A DNA stretch of 64,000 bases from an uncultured Bacillota bacterium (GCA_927441425.1 CAKMKG010000010.1:145327-209326); one strand, 5' to 3'. Counted from the first letter of the stretch, positions 1-9,277 are shown. A program made the numbers and translations. The notes: generated from the letters alone by a model not told the origin.

Positions 1-515
1 ACGACTATGATGACTGGTACATTTTACAGCGTGATATGCGCGTTGACGGCGGCATTCTCCCCATTCGGGAAGAGGATGCCATTGGGATAAGAAATAAAGG
101 AGCAAAAGCGCTCCAGGCTGTATTTCAATATTTTGATCTGCCTGAGATCACCGAGGCGGAGGTGGAAGAGGCAACCTATGCCTATTCCAGCTATGACATG
201 CCGAAACGGAATATGGTGGAGGACCTGAAGGCGGCGGAACGGTTCCTGGCCGGCAATACCGGCTTTGACGTGGCGAAAGCCTTATGGGAAAAGGGCTTTC
301 AGGACGTGTCGGAAAACGTTCTGGATATGCTGAAGCAGAGAATTACCGGGGATTACCTTCATACGGCGGCGATCTTCGATGAGGAATTTAAATTAGAAAG
401 TGCATTAAATGATCCCAATCTTTATGAAGGACCGGGAACGGGTTACCAGATTTCTGAAGAGCGATGGAGCAAAATGATACAGAAGGAAAACATATTAGGA
501 CCCAGTGCTCTTTAG
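1..515 (+). CDS. pduC: Diol/glycerol dehydratase large subunit (5' truncated by window edge)
   Basis: This is the C-terminal part of the large (alpha) subunit of coenzyme-B12-dependent diol/glycerol dehydratase, which converts glycerol or 1,2-propanediol to an aldehyde. The frame is open from base 3 and begins D-Y-D-D-W-Y, so the start lies outside the window. About 170 residues are visible. They include the family segments DMRVDGG, EVEEATYAY, GDYLHTAAI and YEGPGTGYQ. The catalytic half of the TIM barrel is not visible. Separate medium and small subunit genes follow at once, so this is the usual three-gene layout. The same region of the fused gene at 1612 is clearly homologous but only about half identical by eye, so the two are diverged paralogues and not a recent duplication. 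Diol and glycerol dehydratases cannot be told apart from this fragment. Confidence 0.93.
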   Translation, partial: DYDDWYILQRDMRVDGGILPIREEDAIGIRNKGAKALQAVFQYFDLPEITEAEVEEATYAYSSYDMPKRNMVEDLKAAERFLAGNTGFDVAKALWEKGFQDVSENVLDMLKQRITGDYLHTAAIFDEEFKLESALNDPNLYEGPGTGYQISEERWSKMIQKENILGPSAL

Positions 516-559
516 ACTTCAGGGTTACAGAGTACGAAGGACTTCTAGAGGTGAATGGA

Positions 560-1141
560 ATGAGCAATACAGAAAAAAGACTGGAGCTGGAAATCAAGGA
601 ATTGGGGACAGCGGAACCAAGAGGTGAGGCCGATGAGATCATCATAGCCGTATCTCCCTCCTTCGGCGTCCAGCAAAGGGAAACCATCGTAGGTTTGCCC
701 CACGCCATTGTTGTGAGAGAACTGGCCGCCGGGGTGGAGGAAGAAGGCTTCAAGCCCCGCTTCGTAAAATATTACAATAGCTCTGATCTTTGCTCCTTTG
801 CCAATGAGGCGGCGAAACTCAGCGGGTCGGGAATCAGCATCGGGATTCAGTCCAAGGGCACTATCATGATCCATCAAAGAGATTTGGAGCAGCTGGACAA
901 TCTGGAGATTTTCCCTCAGGCGCCTTTGTACGATGCGGAGATTTACCGCAAGATCGGGAAAAACGCGGCGCGCTACGGAAAAGGGAACACACCGGAGCCC
1001 GTACCTACGCTGAACGATCAGATGGCCCTGGCCAAATATCAGATCAAAGCAGCATTGCTGCATATTAAAGAAACCGAGCTGGTTGTCAGCAAGAAACCGC
1101 CGGTGGATTTAGAACTTCATATCAAGGAGGTAGCCGAATAA
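560..1141 (+). CDS. pduD: Diol/glycerol dehydratase medium subunit
   Basis: Medium (beta) subunit of the B12-dependent dehydratase, which contributes to the cobalamin-binding face of the heterohexamer. Family blocks visible are EIIIAVSPSFG, the SGSGISIGIQSKGT loop and KYQIKAALLHIKETE. The frame is open upstream to an ATG at 464 inside the large-subunit gene. The ATG at 560 is preferred because an AGAGGTGA-like ribosome site precedes it and the resulting 193 residues match short glycerol-dehydratase medium subunits. Propanediol enzymes of microcompartments carry an extra N-terminal targeting helix, and none is seen with this start. The stop codon overlaps the next ATG by one base, so translational coupling with the small subunit is likely. 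Confidence 0.9.
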   Translation: MSNTEKRLELEIKELGTAEPRGEADEIIIAVSPSFGVQQRETIVGLPHAIVVRELAAGVEEEGFKPRFVKYYNSSDLCSFANEAAKLSGSGISIGIQSKGTIMIHQRDLEQLDNLEIFPQAPLYDAEIYRKIGKNAARYGKGNTPEPVPTLNDQMALAKYQIKAALLHIKETELVVSKKPPVDLELHIKEVAE

Positions 1142-1560
1142 TGGATCGATTGCATGTGAAAAAGGATTATCCTCTGGCGGATAAACGGCCTGAGCTTATT
1201 TTGACACCCACGGGAAAGAAAATCGACCAGATCACCATGGAGCAGGTGCTGGAGGGGAATGTCACCATCGACGACTGCAGGATCAGTGACCGGACATTGG
1301 AATATCAGGCACAGATCTCAGAATCAGCGGGAAACCGCCAAATGGCGGCAAATTTGAGAAGAGCAGCAGAACTCACCACATTTTCCGATGAACGGGTGTT
1401 AGAGATCTATGGTGCTTTGCGGCCCTTCCGTTCCACCAAAGAGGAACTTCTAAAAATCGCAGAGGAACTGGAAGCTAAGGGTGCGGTGCTGAATGCCGCC
1501 TTTGTAAGGCAGGCAAGCGAAGTATATCAAAAGCGGAAGAAACTGAAGGGTGACAAGTAA
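1141..1560 (+). CDS. pduE: Diol/glycerol dehydratase small subunit
   Basis: Small (gamma) subunit of the dehydratase, 139 residues. Recognised from DYPLADKRPELI near the N-terminus, the ISDRTLEYQAQI helix, RAAELTTFSDERVLEIY, ALRPFRSTKEELL and the C-terminal ending RKKLKGDK, all typical of PduE/DhaB3. The length fits the short glycerol-dehydratase type, which lacks the roughly 35-residue microcompartment-targeting extension of PduE. It starts one base before the end of the medium-subunit gene. It is the only small subunit in the window and could serve both the upstream large/medium pair and the fused protein downstream; that sharing is inference. Confidence 0.92.
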   Translation: MDRLHVKKDYPLADKRPELILTPTGKKIDQITMEQVLEGNVTIDDCRISDRTLEYQAQISESAGNRQMAANLRRAAELTTFSDERVLEIYGALRPFRSTKEELLKIAEELEAKGAVLNAAFVRQASEVYQKRKKLKGDK

Positions 1561-1611
1561 TCACTTAAAAAATGAAACGAAAGCTGCAATCAGAAAGAGA
1601 GAAGGATCGCC

Positions 1612-3846
1612 TTGAAAAGGTCAAAAAGATTTGAAAAACTGGATAGAAGACCGATCAATCAGGATAGCTTTGTCGCCGAATGGCCCGAGGGAGGTCTTTC
1701 TGCCATGGGCTCTCCCTATGATCCATTGCCTGGAATTCGGATCGAGGACGGACGGATTGTCGAAATGGACGGCAAAGCCTATGAAGATTTTGATTCCCTA
1801 GAGCTTTTTATTGCGGAACACGGAATCAATTTGGAGATGGCAGAGCAGGCTATGGCCTTAAAGCCGCAAGAAATCGCCCGATGGATTGTTGATATTAACG
1901 TGAAGCGGGAAGAGGTCATTCGCATTACAACCGCAATCACGCCCGCCAAGATGCTGCAGGTAGTCAGATGCCTCAATGCAGTTGAAATGATGATGGGCCA
2001 GATGAAAATGAGAGTCCGAAGAACGCCGGCCAACCAGGCCATCGTTACAAATATAAAAGACAATCCGGCGCTCCTTGCAGCGGATGCGGCGGAAGCGGCA
2101 CTGCGGGGGTTTTCCGAAATTGAGACAACCTGTGCCGTATCCAGATATGCGCCCCTGAATGCCCTATCTATTTTAGTGGGAGGACAGACCTGCAGAGGCG
2201 GGGTCCTGACCCAATGCTCCATGGAAGAATCTCTGGAGGTCAGAATGGGGATGTTGGGACTGACCAGCTATGCAGAGACTGTTTCCTTGTATGGAACAGA
2301 AGCGGCAATGGACGACGGCGACGATACCATCTGGTCCAAGGCTTTTTTGGCATCCGTTTATGCATCCAGAGGAATGAAGATGCGATTTACCTCAGGAACG
2401 GGAGCAGAGGTGCTGCTAGGACACAGCAATCAAAAATCCATGCTGTATCTGGAGATCCTCTGCGTATATCTGGCGCGCTCCTGCGGCGCTCAGGGCGTAC
2501 AGAATGGCTCCATCAGCTGTATCGGCATTACCACGGCTGTGCCGGAAGGGTTTCTCGCCATCGCGGCAGAAAATTTAGTGGTATCCCTGCTGGATATGGA
2601 AGTTGCATCGGGGAATGACCAGACCTTCTCCCATTCAGATATGAGGAGAACGGCAAAGCTTTTAATGCAGATGATGCCGGGTACGGACTTCATCACATCG
2701 GGCTACAGTGCCACGCCAAATTTTGACGACCTGTTCGCCGGATCCAACACGGATTGCGATGATTATGACGACTATTATATGATTCAAAGAGATATGCAGA
2801 TCGATGGTGGGATCGAGCCGATTCTGGAAAAGGATGCCATTACAGCCAGAAATAAAGCGGCGAAGGCTTGCCAGGCAGTGTTCAAGGGACTTGGACTTCC
2901 GATCATCACCGATGAAGAGGTGGAAGCTGCCACCTATGCTTATTGCAACGAAGAGATGCCCCCAAGAAATATGGCGAAGGATCTCGTGGCAGCCCAGGAA
3001 TTTTTCAATCAAGGGGTGAATGCCATCGATATTGTGAAAGCACTGTATCAGGGAGGCTTTACAAGGGTTGGAGACAATGTTTTGAAAATGCTGAAGGAAC
3101 GGGTTTGTGGGGACTACCTGCAGGTTGCCACCATATTTGATAAAGATTTTAAAACCGTAAGCGGGCTGAACGACTCCAATGATTATCAGGGCCCGGGGAC
3201 CGGCTATCGTTTGCAGGGTGAACGGTGGGAGAAGCTGAAGAAAAAGACCACCGCTCTGGTGCCCGATACAATTTTAGAGAAACAGGGTGTGCTGGATAAA
3301 AAGAAGGGCTTTTACAAGCTGACCGAGGAGAGAAATGCAGAAGCCGGCGAAGCTGATGTGGTTGTCGGAATTTCTCCTGCCTTTGCAAACCGTGCTACGG
3401 CGGAAGAGATCTATCATAACCATTACCGCATTCTGGAAAAAATCCTGGAAGGTGTGGAAGAAGCCGGCATGAGTACTGCGGTTGTTAAGATTTACCATAC
3501 CGACGATCTGGCTGAAATTGCCAAGCTGAGTGCAGGCTTCAGCAAAACAGGAATTGGAATCGGCATCCAGTCCAAGGGTATGGTTCGGATCAATCATGCC
3601 GACCATATTGCGGAAGATAGCCTTGAGGTTTCCTTTCATATGCCATTCTCCAGTTTTTCCCTGTTCAAAGAAATCGGGATCAACGCAGTGGAATACGCCC
3701 GGGGATCAAAGCCTCTACGGGTTTCCGACAAAATCAAACCGGGAGGACTGACCAGCTACCAGATCGCCATGATCAAGCTGAGCTCCGATGAAACTGCCTT
3801 TATCAACCGGAGGAAAAAACCCACCCGTATGTTACTGAACATATAA
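1612..3846 (+). CDS. Fused large-medium subunit dehydratase, atypical active site
   Basis: A 744-residue protein joining a full large subunit (about residues 1-560, beginning like PduC with RSKRFEKLDRRPINQD) to a medium-subunit domain (about 575-744, with VVVGISPAF and IGIGIQSKGM). Start is TTG after an AGAAGGAT ribosome site; no in-frame ATG fits the family N-terminus. In Klebsiella diol-dehydratase numbering, Gln141, Glu170, Glu221-Thr222, Gln296, Ser301, Asp335 and Ser362 all have counterparts. His143, which contacts the substrate hydroxyl, is replaced by Ile (codon 2041-2043, in NQAIVTN). No small subunit follows, so it may borrow PduE from the gene 51 bp upstream. Possible roles are an altered-substrate dehydratase or a regulatory paralogue. 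The fold is certain; the substrate is unknown. Confidence 0.88.
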   Translation: MKRSKRFEKLDRRPINQDSFVAEWPEGGLSAMGSPYDPLPGIRIEDGRIVEMDGKAYEDFDSLELFIAEHGINLEMAEQAMALKPQEIARWIVDINVKREEVIRITTAITPAKMLQVVRCLNAVEMMMGQMKMRVRRTPANQAIVTNIKDNPALLAADAAEAALRGFSEIETTCAVSRYAPLNALSILVGGQTCRGGVLTQCSMEESLEVRMGMLGLTSYAETVSLYGTEAAMDDGDDTIWSKAFLASVYASRGMKMRFTSGTGAEVLLGHSNQKSMLYLEILCVYLARSCGAQGVQNGSISCIGITTAVPEGFLAIAAENLVVSLLDMEVASGNDQTFSHSDMRRTAKLLMQMMPGTDFITSGYSATPNFDDLFAGSNTDCDDYDDYYMIQRDMQIDGGIEPILEKDAITARNKAAKACQAVFKGLGLPIITDEEVEAATYAYCNEEMPPRNMAKDLVAAQEFFNQGVNAIDIVKALYQGGFTRVGDNVLKMLKERVCGDYLQVATIFDKDFKTVSGLNDSNDYQGPGTGYRLQGERWEKLKKKTTALVPDTILEKQGVLDKKKGFYKLTEERNAEAGEADVVVGISPAFANRATAEEIYHNHYRILEKILEGVEEAGMSTAVVKIYHTDDLAEIAKLSAGFSKTGIGIGIQSKGMVRINHADHIAEDSLEVSFHMPFSSFSLFKEIGINAVEYARGSKPLRVSDKIKPGGLTSYQIAMIKLSSDETAFINRRKKPTRMLLNI

Positions 3847-3910
3847 ATTGATGCATTTACTTTTTCAATTATTAGACGGCGCGCAGCAAGAGGGATTAGC
3901 AAAAAAGTAC

Positions 3911-3939
3911 TTGCCTATAATGACAACTTGTGCTACTAT
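3911..3939 (+). promoter_or_regulatory. Sigma-A promoter of rpmE
   Basis: TTGCCT (3911-3916), a 17-bp spacer and TACTAT (3934-3939), with the extended -10 dinucleotide TG at 3931-3932. Lies 65 bp before the rpmE start. A TATAAT at 3916-3921 has no good -35 and overlaps this promoter. Confidence 0.6.
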
Positions 3940-4003
3940 GTAATAGCTATCGTTTAGAATTAAGTAAATTTAGATAGATACTATTCGGAAAGAGGTGAAA
4001 AGC

Positions 4004-4204
4004 ATGAAGGAAGGAATCCACCCAGATTTTAAGGAATGTACAGTTACATGTGCATGTGGAAACACATTTGTTACAAAATCGACTAAGGAAGAACTTAGAT
4101 TGGATGTATGCTCTGCTTGTCATCCGTTCTTTACGGGACAGCAAAAATTTATCAATCGCGGCGGCCGTGTGGAAAAGTTCAAGAAAAAGTTCAATATCGA
4201 TTAA
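4004..4204 (+). CDS. rpmE: 50S ribosomal protein L31 (zinc-binding type)
   Basis: A 66-residue large-subunit ribosomal protein beginning MKEGIHPDF. It carries the zinc-binding cysteines of the C+ form, C16-A-C18 and C-S-A-C near residue 37, followed by [10 protein letters not shown] and a basic C-terminus. The ATG at 4004 is chosen over the upstream GTG at 3995 because AGAGGTG forms the ribosome site and overlaps that GTG. It has its own promoter upstream and a strong intrinsic terminator just downstream, so it is largely monocistronic ahead of prfA. The zinc-containing form is normally the zinc-replete paralogue. Confidence 0.96.
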   Translation: MKEGIHPDFKECTVTCACGNTFVTKSTKEELRLDVCSACHPFFTGQQKFINRGGRVEKFKKKFNID

Positions 4205-4214
4205 TAGCAAAATT

Positions 4215-4244
4215 AACTGGAAATTCTGATTTCCAGTTTTTTTT
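4215..4244 (+). terminator. Intrinsic terminator after rpmE
   Basis: Perfect 10-bp stem AACTGGAAAT / ATTTCCAGTT with a 4-nt loop (TCTG), followed by an unbroken T run to 4244. It starts 10 bp after the rpmE stop. Confidence 0.9.
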
Positions 4245-4358
4245 CGGTTAATTTCATGATATAATTGTTGGGATTTATATGAGCGGCTGACTGAAAAGCA
4301 GGGAAGCCGAATGTTCAGCAGAACCAAATTAGTCGATAGATTAGGAGTTGAAAAAATA

Positions 4359-5426
4359 ATGTATGATAAATTAGATTTTATCAAAGAAAAATACGAGGAG
4401 CTTTCCCTTAAGGTTTCCGATCCGGCGATCATCAACGATCAGGTCGTCTGGCAGAAATCCATGAAGGATATGTCTGATATGGAGCCCATCGTTAGCAAAT
4501 ATAATGAATTTAAAAAAGCCACGGATGAGTTGAAGAATACAAAGGAAATGCTGGGGGACAGCAGCTTGGACGAAGAGATGAGAGAGCTTGCAAAAATGGA
4601 GCTTTCCGAGCTGGAAGACAGGCAGGAAACCCTGAGCAATGAACTTCGAATTTTACTGCTGCCCAAAGACCCCAACGATGATAAAAACGTCATCGTGGAA
4701 GTCAGAGCAGGTACGGGCGGCGAGGAAGCGGGGCTTTTCGGCAGCGATCTTTTGAGAATGTATATGAGATATGCAGAGCGTAGAGGCTGGAAAACCGAAA
4801 TGATTGATATCAACGATACGGGGATCGGAGGGATCAAGGAAGCAGTCATCCTGATCAAGGGAAAAGGCGCTTTTTCCAGACTGAAGTATGAGAGCGGAGT
4901 TCATAGAGTACAGAGAGTACCGGAAACCGAATCCAGCGGAAGAATCCACACCTCGGCGGCCACCGTTGCCGTACTTCCGGAAATTGACGATGTGGAAGTG
5001 GATCTCAATCCAAATGATGTTCGAGTAGATGTCTACCGTTCTTCCGGAAATGGCGGACAGAGTGTTAATACAACAGACTCTGCAGTTCGGCTTACCCATG
5101 GACCAACGGGAATCGTGGTCACATGTCAGGATGAAAAGTCACAGACGAAAAATAAAGAAAAAGCCTTTAAGGTGTTAAGAGCCAAATTATACGATGCGAA
5201 ACTGCAGGAGCAGAATAAGGAAGTCTCCGAACAGAGAAAAAGCCAGGTCGGCACGGGAGACCGAAGCGAACGGATCAGAACCTACAATTTCCCCCAGGGC
5301 CGCGTATCGGATCACAGAATCGGGTTAACACTATATAAACTCGATTACTTCTTGGACGGCGATCTGGATGAGATCATCGATGGACTGATTACGTCGGATC
5401 AGGCGGATAAAATGAAGAATTTTTAA
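4359..5426 (+). CDS. prfA: Peptide chain release factor 1
   Basis: A 355-residue class I release factor that recognises UAA and UAG. The N-terminal helical domain begins [16 protein letters not shown]. The codon-recognition tripeptide is P-E-T (in RVPETES), the PxT form of RF1 and not the SPF form of RF2. The catalytic GGQ lies in [20 protein letters not shown]. The ATG at 4359 matches the family N-terminus and follows an AGGAG; the frame stays open 48 bp further upstream without a family match. The methyltransferase gene prmC, often next to prfA, is not here. A long palindromic sequence follows. Confidence 0.96.
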   Translation: MYDKLDFIKEKYEELSLKVSDPAIINDQVVWQKSMKDMSDMEPIVSKYNEFKKATDELKNTKEMLGDSSLDEEMRELAKMELSELEDRQETLSNELRILLLPKDPNDDKNVIVEVRAGTGGEEAGLFGSDLLRMYMRYAERRGWKTEMIDINDTGIGGIKEAVILIKGKGAFSRLKYESGVHRVQRVPETESSGRIHTSAATVAVLPEIDDVEVDLNPNDVRVDVYRSSGNGGQSVNTTDSAVRLTHGPTGIVVTCQDEKSQTKNKEKAFKVLRAKLYDAKLQEQNKEVSEQRKSQVGTGDRSERIRTYNFPQGRVSDHRIGLTLYKLDYFLDGDLDEIIDGLITSDQADKMKNF

Positions 5427-5454
5427 TGATGGATAGAGCGCCTGGCTTGATTGG

Positions 5455-5625
5455 GGCGACTACCAAGTGTATTCCCTTGGAAACCGTCTCCTGCTGAATA
5501 AGTATTTCCACGAAAACCGCCTCCTTTAGGATGCTTCGCATCAAAGTCGGTAATAGGTTTCACGGTTTTCTTAGCAAACACTTATTTCAGCCTGATCTCC
5601 CAGGAGAATACTCACGGGCGTCGCC
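5455..5625. repeat. Long imperfect inverted repeat / hairpin element
   Basis: The 271-bp gap between prfA and the tsaC-like gene is mostly one imperfect palindrome of about 170 bp. The outer arms are GGCGAC (5455-5460) and GTCGCC (5620-5625). Matching blocks continue inward: GTATTC with GAATAC, CTGAATAAGT with ACTTATTTCAG, GAAAACCG with CGGTTTTC. The tip is a perfect GATGC / GCATC stem (5530-5542) inside CTTT...AAAG. No open reading frame of note is present. It could be a structured leader RNA for tsaC, a MITE-like insertion or an mRNA-processing signal. There is no T tract at the end, so a simple terminator is unlikely. Confidence 0.7.
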
Positions 5626-5697
5626 TGAAAAAATTCACCGACGACCACCATTTAAATAAAAAATTCACGTGTAGATATATAAAGGGAACAGCAGCAA

Positions 5698-6789
5698 ATG
5701 AAAACGAAGATTTATGATGTAAGAGACTTAAATAAACACAATTTGGAACAGAGCATCATCTATGATGAGGCGGAGGCCAATGCCAAGGTCAATGAGGCTC
5801 TGAATAAAATAGATGAGGCGGCCAAGATTCTCGTTAACGGCGGCCTAGTAGCTTTTCCAACCGAGACGGTTTACGGATTGGGGGCCAACGCAATGGATCC
5901 GGAAGCGGTGGCGAAGATTTATGAAGCAAAGGGACGTCCGGGAGACAATCCGCTGATCGTGCATATCGCAAGAGCGAGCAATATTGGGGAGCTGACGCCT
6001 ACATTAACGCCTAAGATCATTCGTTTGATCGATAATTTCTGGCCTGGTCCGCTGACTATCGTGCTGAAGAAAAAGCCTGAGGTGCCGGACATCACAACCG
6101 GCGGACTGGATACGGTTGCGATCCGGATGCCCGATGATCCCATTGCACTGGAGCTGATTAAAAAAGCGGGCTGCCCGATTGCCGCACCCAGCGCCAATCT
6201 TTCCGGCAGACCCAGCCCGACTAGGGGTGAGCATGTCGTAACGGATTTGGATGGTAAGGTGGATGCAATACTCATCGGAAATGACTGCAGGATCGGTATC
6301 GAATCCACAGTTTTAGATATGACTGGGGCGGTTCCGACCATTTTAAGACCCGGCATTATAACGGCTGAAAATATTGAGGCTGCTATCGGTGAAACGGTGG
6401 TAATGGATCCGGCGCTGAATCAGCGCATGGATGCTTCCAACGGGGACGAGGATGAAAATCTCATTCCGAGAGCACCGGGAATGAAATATGCCCATTATGC
6501 GCCAAAAGCGGAAATGACCATCATCGAAGGCCAGATCGATAAAGTAAAAAAAGAAATCCAGCGGCTCAAAGGACTCAACGAAGGACTGGGGCTAAAGGTC
6601 GGAGTGATTCTCTTTGAAGAGAAGGCTTTCATCGAGGCAGCCCATGAATTCTTTGCAAAATTAAGGGCCATGGATGACGATGGGGTTGACCTGATTCTGG
6701 CGGGTGCGTTGAGTGAGCAGGATGGTGTCGGCTTTGCGGTGATGAACCGGATGCTGAAATCCGCAGGATATCATATTGCTAAAGTATAA
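5698..6789 (+). CDS. tsaC: L-threonylcarbamoyladenylate synthase (Sua5/YwlC type)
   Basis: A 363-residue protein making threonylcarbamoyl-AMP from threonine, bicarbonate and ATP, the first step of the t6A37 tRNA modification. The YrdC domain spans about residues 35-225, with GGLVAFPTETVYGLG, the KGRPGDNPL nucleotide loop, the C-P-I-A-A-P-S-A-N-L-S-G block and GIESTVLDM. After it come the linker MKYAHYAPKAE and a C-terminal Sua5 domain, so this is the long Sua5/YwlC form and not short TsaC. The N-terminus has about 30 extra residues before the domain. RpiB follows 43 bp downstream, a common Firmicutes neighbourhood (ywlC-rpiB-upp). Confidence 0.93.
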   Translation: MKTKIYDVRDLNKHNLEQSIIYDEAEANAKVNEALNKIDEAAKILVNGGLVAFPTETVYGLGANAMDPEAVAKIYEAKGRPGDNPLIVHIARASNIGELTPTLTPKIIRLIDNFWPGPLTIVLKKKPEVPDITTGGLDTVAIRMPDDPIALELIKKAGCPIAAPSANLSGRPSPTRGEHVVTDLDGKVDAILIGNDCRIGIESTVLDMTGAVPTILRPGIITAENIEAAIGETVVMDPALNQRMDASNGDEDENLIPRAPGMKYAHYAPKAEMTIIEGQIDKVKKEIQRLKGLNEGLGLKVGVILFEEKAFIEAAHEFFAKLRAMDDDGVDLILAGALSEQDGVGFAVMNRMLKSAGYHIAKV

Positions 6790-6832
6790 CAGGTTGGCAA
6801 TATAACTGGGATAGTTTTTTAGGAGGGACAGT

Positions 6833-7279
6833 ATGAAAATTGCTTTGGCAGCTGACCATGGAGGCTATGAATTAAAAGAAAAAATAAAGGTGTATTTGCT
6901 GCAGAAAGGAATTGAACTTCTGGATCTGGGCTGCAATATCGGAGATTCTGTGGATTATCCGAATTACGGAAAAGCCTGCGGGGAAGCGGTAATGAACGGA
7001 GAGGCAGATAGTGGTATTGTCATTTGCGGCACAGGCATCGGGATTTCCATCGCGGCAAACAAGGTGAAGGGAATTCGCTGTGCTTTGTGTACAAGTCTGT
7101 TCATGGCAGAGATGGCGCGAAAGCACAACAATGCCAATGTACTTGCCCTTGGCGGCAGGATCCTTACGCCGGAACTTGCGCTGGATATCGTGGATGTGTT
7201 TCTGACCACCGAATTTGAAGGCGGGCGGCATCAGCATCGAGTTGATCTGCTGCACTGCATAGAAAACGGGACTTTATAA
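6833..7279 (+). CDS. rpiB: Ribose-5-phosphate isomerase B
   Basis: A 148-residue RpiB/LacAB-family isomerase interconverting ribose-5-phosphate and ribulose-5-phosphate. It begins MKIALAADHGGYELK, with the conserved D9-H10-G-G. The catalytic Cys lies in IVICGTGIGISIAANK, followed by N-N-A-N-V-L-A-L-G-G-R and the C-terminal GGRHQHRVDLL. An AGGAGGGA ribosome site sits just before the ATG. Allose-6-phosphate isomerase activity is possible in this family, but the position between tsaC and upp points to the pentose-phosphate role. Confidence 0.92.
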   Translation: MKIALAADHGGYELKEKIKVYLLQKGIELLDLGCNIGDSVDYPNYGKACGEAVMNGEADSGIVICGTGIGISIAANKVKGIRCALCTSLFMAEMARKHNNANVLALGGRILTPELALDIVDVFLTTEFEGGRHQHRVDLLHCIENGTL

Positions 7280-7361
7280 AACAGGATTTCAATCAGTTTC
7301 AAATTAAATTAATGATAAATGTAATGGCTTGATTCCATTCAAGCAGTATGGAGGTAAGATT

Positions 7362-7991
7362 ATGGGAAAAGTTTACGTATTTGATCATCCGCTTATTCAG
7401 CACAAGACAGCAATGATTCGTGATAAGAATACCAGCGTGAAAGATTTTAGGGAACTTGTTCGTGAGATTTCAATGCTTATGGCTTATGAGGTTACTCGAA
7501 ACCTACCTCTGAAGGATGTAGAGGTTGAAACTCCGCTGTGCAAAGCAACGATGAAAATGCTGAAGGGTGAGGATATTGCTATTGTACCAATTTTAAGAGC
7601 CGGACTGGGAATGGTAGACGGTATGCTGGAATTGGTCCCGAATGCGAAGGTTGGTCATATCGGACTTTACCGTGATCCGGATACCCATATGCCGGTGGAA
7701 TATTACTGCAAATTGCCTGCCGATATCGAAAACAGACAGGTAATCGTTGTTGATCCAATGCTTGCAACCGGTGGTTCGGCTGCTGCAGCAATCGATTTCA
7801 TCAAAGAAAAAGGAGCAAAAACGGTTTCGTTTATGTGCCTGATTGCCGCACCGGAGGGAATTGAAGTGCTGCAGAAACAGCATTCCGATGTTGATATCTA
7901 TATCGCAGCAAAAGACAGCCATCTCAATGACCACAAGTACATCGTGCCTGGTTTGGGAGATGCCGGAGACAGATTATACGGAACAAAATGA
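7362..7991 (+). CDS. upp: Uracil phosphoribosyltransferase
   Basis: A 209-residue pyrimidine salvage enzyme making UMP from uracil and PRPP. It begins [15 protein letters not shown]. Family blocks are [15 protein letters not shown], the PRPP loop [16 protein letters not shown] and the uracil-binding end [12 protein letters not shown]. The ATG at 7362 follows a GGAGGT site at 7350-7355; the frame stays open 33 bp upstream without a family match. It is part of the rpiB-upp-tyrS run, with 22 bp to tyrS. Confidence 0.96.
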   Translation: MGKVYVFDHPLIQHKTAMIRDKNTSVKDFRELVREISMLMAYEVTRNLPLKDVEVETPLCKATMKMLKGEDIAIVPILRAGLGMVDGMLELVPNAKVGHIGLYRDPDTHMPVEYYCKLPADIENRQVIVVDPMLATGGSAAAAIDFIKEKGAKTVSFMCLIAAPEGIEVLQKQHSDVDIYIAAKDSHLNDHKYIVPGLGDAGDRLYGTK

Positions 7992-8013
7992 AACAGAAGA
8001 AGGATAGATATAA

Positions 8014-9261
8014 ATGTTAGAATTAAAAGCAAATGAAAACGTTTTTGACGTTTTGGAAGAAAGAGGCTTGATTAGGCAAGCGACTCATAAAGATGAAATC
8101 CGTGAACTGCTGGGCAAGGAGAAGGCCATCTTCTATATCGGCTTTGACCCAACTGCAGACAGCCTTCATGTTGGTCACTTCATGCAGATCATCATTATGA
8201 TGCATATGCAGAGGTATGGACACATTCCGATTGTATTGATCGGGGGAGGCACGACGATGGTTGGAGACCCTTCCGGCAGAACGGATATGCGCCAGATGAT
8301 GACGAAAGAGGTCATCCGTGCCAATGGAGATAAATTTAAAGAGACCTTCAGTAAGTTCATTGATTTTTCTGACGGAAAGGCGATCATCGACAACAATGCA
8401 GATTGGCTTCTGGAATTAAACTATGTCGATTTTATAAGAACCATCGGAAGACATTTTTCTGTAAACAGGATGCTAACTGCGGAATGCTTCAAGCAGAGGC
8501 TGGAAACCGGTCTTTCTTTCCTAGAGTTCAACTATATGCTGATGCAGTCCTATGACTTCCTGGAGCTCCATCGCAGATACAACTGTAAGATGCAGTTCGG
8601 TGGCGATGATCAGTGGTCCAATATCATTCAAGGTGTGGATCTGGTGCGTCGTGAGATGGGAGACCAGGTTTATGGGATGACCTTTGCCCTTCTCACAACA
8701 AGTGAAGGGAAGAAAATGGGCAAAACCCAGAAGGGTGCTCTGTGGCTTGACCCGGAAAAGACATCTCCTTACGAGTTCTACCAGTATTGGAGAAATGTCG
8801 AAGACGCAGATGTAAAAACCTGCCTGTCTATGCTGACCTTCCTGCCGATGGAGGAAGTGAATAGACTGTCTTCCTTACAGGATGCGGAGATCAACAAGGC
8901 GAAGGAAGTTCTCGCCTTCGAAGTAACCAAGCTGGTCCATGGGGAAGAAGAAGCAAATAAGGCACAGGATTCGGCCAGAGCGCTTTTCTCAGGGGGCGGA
9001 AATATGGATGATGTACCGAAAACACAGATGCCTGCTACAGCCTTTGAAGGTGAAGGCATGGGTGTGGTGAGCCTCATCGCAGAACTAAAGCTGGTGTCCA
9101 GCAAGGGCGACGGTTTCCGAACCATCGAACAGGGCGGCCTTGTCATCGACGAGGTGAAGGTAACGGATACCAAGCTGATGGTAACAAAAGAAATGTTCAA
9201 GGACGGAAAGATCCTGATTAAAAAGGGAAAGAAAACCTTCCATCTAATTGAATTAATTTAG
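8014..9261 (+). CDS. tyrS: Tyrosyl-tRNA synthetase
   Basis: A 415-residue class Ic synthetase charging tRNA-Tyr. The HIGH-type motif is H-V-G-H (in [10 protein letters not shown]), after the tyrosine pocket [18 protein letters not shown] is the second substrate block. The KMSKS-type motif is K-M-G-K-T. A C-terminal S4-like RNA-binding domain covers about residues 345-415. It starts only 22 bp after upp, so there is no room for the T-box leader often found before clostridial tyrS; expression probably depends on the upstream operon. A hairpin terminator follows. Confidence 0.95.
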   Translation: MLELKANENVFDVLEERGLIRQATHKDEIRELLGKEKAIFYIGFDPTADSLHVGHFMQIIIMMHMQRYGHIPIVLIGGGTTMVGDPSGRTDMRQMMTKEVIRANGDKFKETFSKFIDFSDGKAIIDNNADWLLELNYVDFIRTIGRHFSVNRMLTAECFKQRLETGLSFLEFNYMLMQSYDFLELHRRYNCKMQFGGDDQWSNIIQGVDLVRREMGDQVYGMTFALLTTSEGKKMGKTQKGALWLDPEKTSPYEFYQYWRNVEDADVKTCLSMLTFLPMEEVNRLSSLQDAEINKAKEVLAFEVTKLVHGEEEANKAQDSARALFSGGGNMDDVPKTQMPATAFEGEGMGVVSLIAELKLVSSKGDGFRTIEQGGLVIDEVKVTDTKLMVTKEMFKDGKILIKKGKKTFHLIELI

Positions 9262-9277
9262 TTTACGATGAAATAAA

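Noticed and set aside
464..559. Upstream start of the medium dehydratase subunit
   Set aside because: It would overlap the large-subunit gene by about 50 bp and add residues with no family or targeting-helix similarity; the ATG at 560 has the ribosome site.
1..3846. Propanediol-utilisation microcompartment locus
   Set aside because: No shell proteins, no targeting tails and no reactivase are visible in the window.
5455..5625. Simple rho-independent terminator of prfA
   Set aside because: The structure is about 170 bp with bulges, and no T tract follows the outer arm.
7992..8013. T-box leader before tyrS
   Set aside because: Only 22 bp separate upp and tyrS, too short for a T-box.
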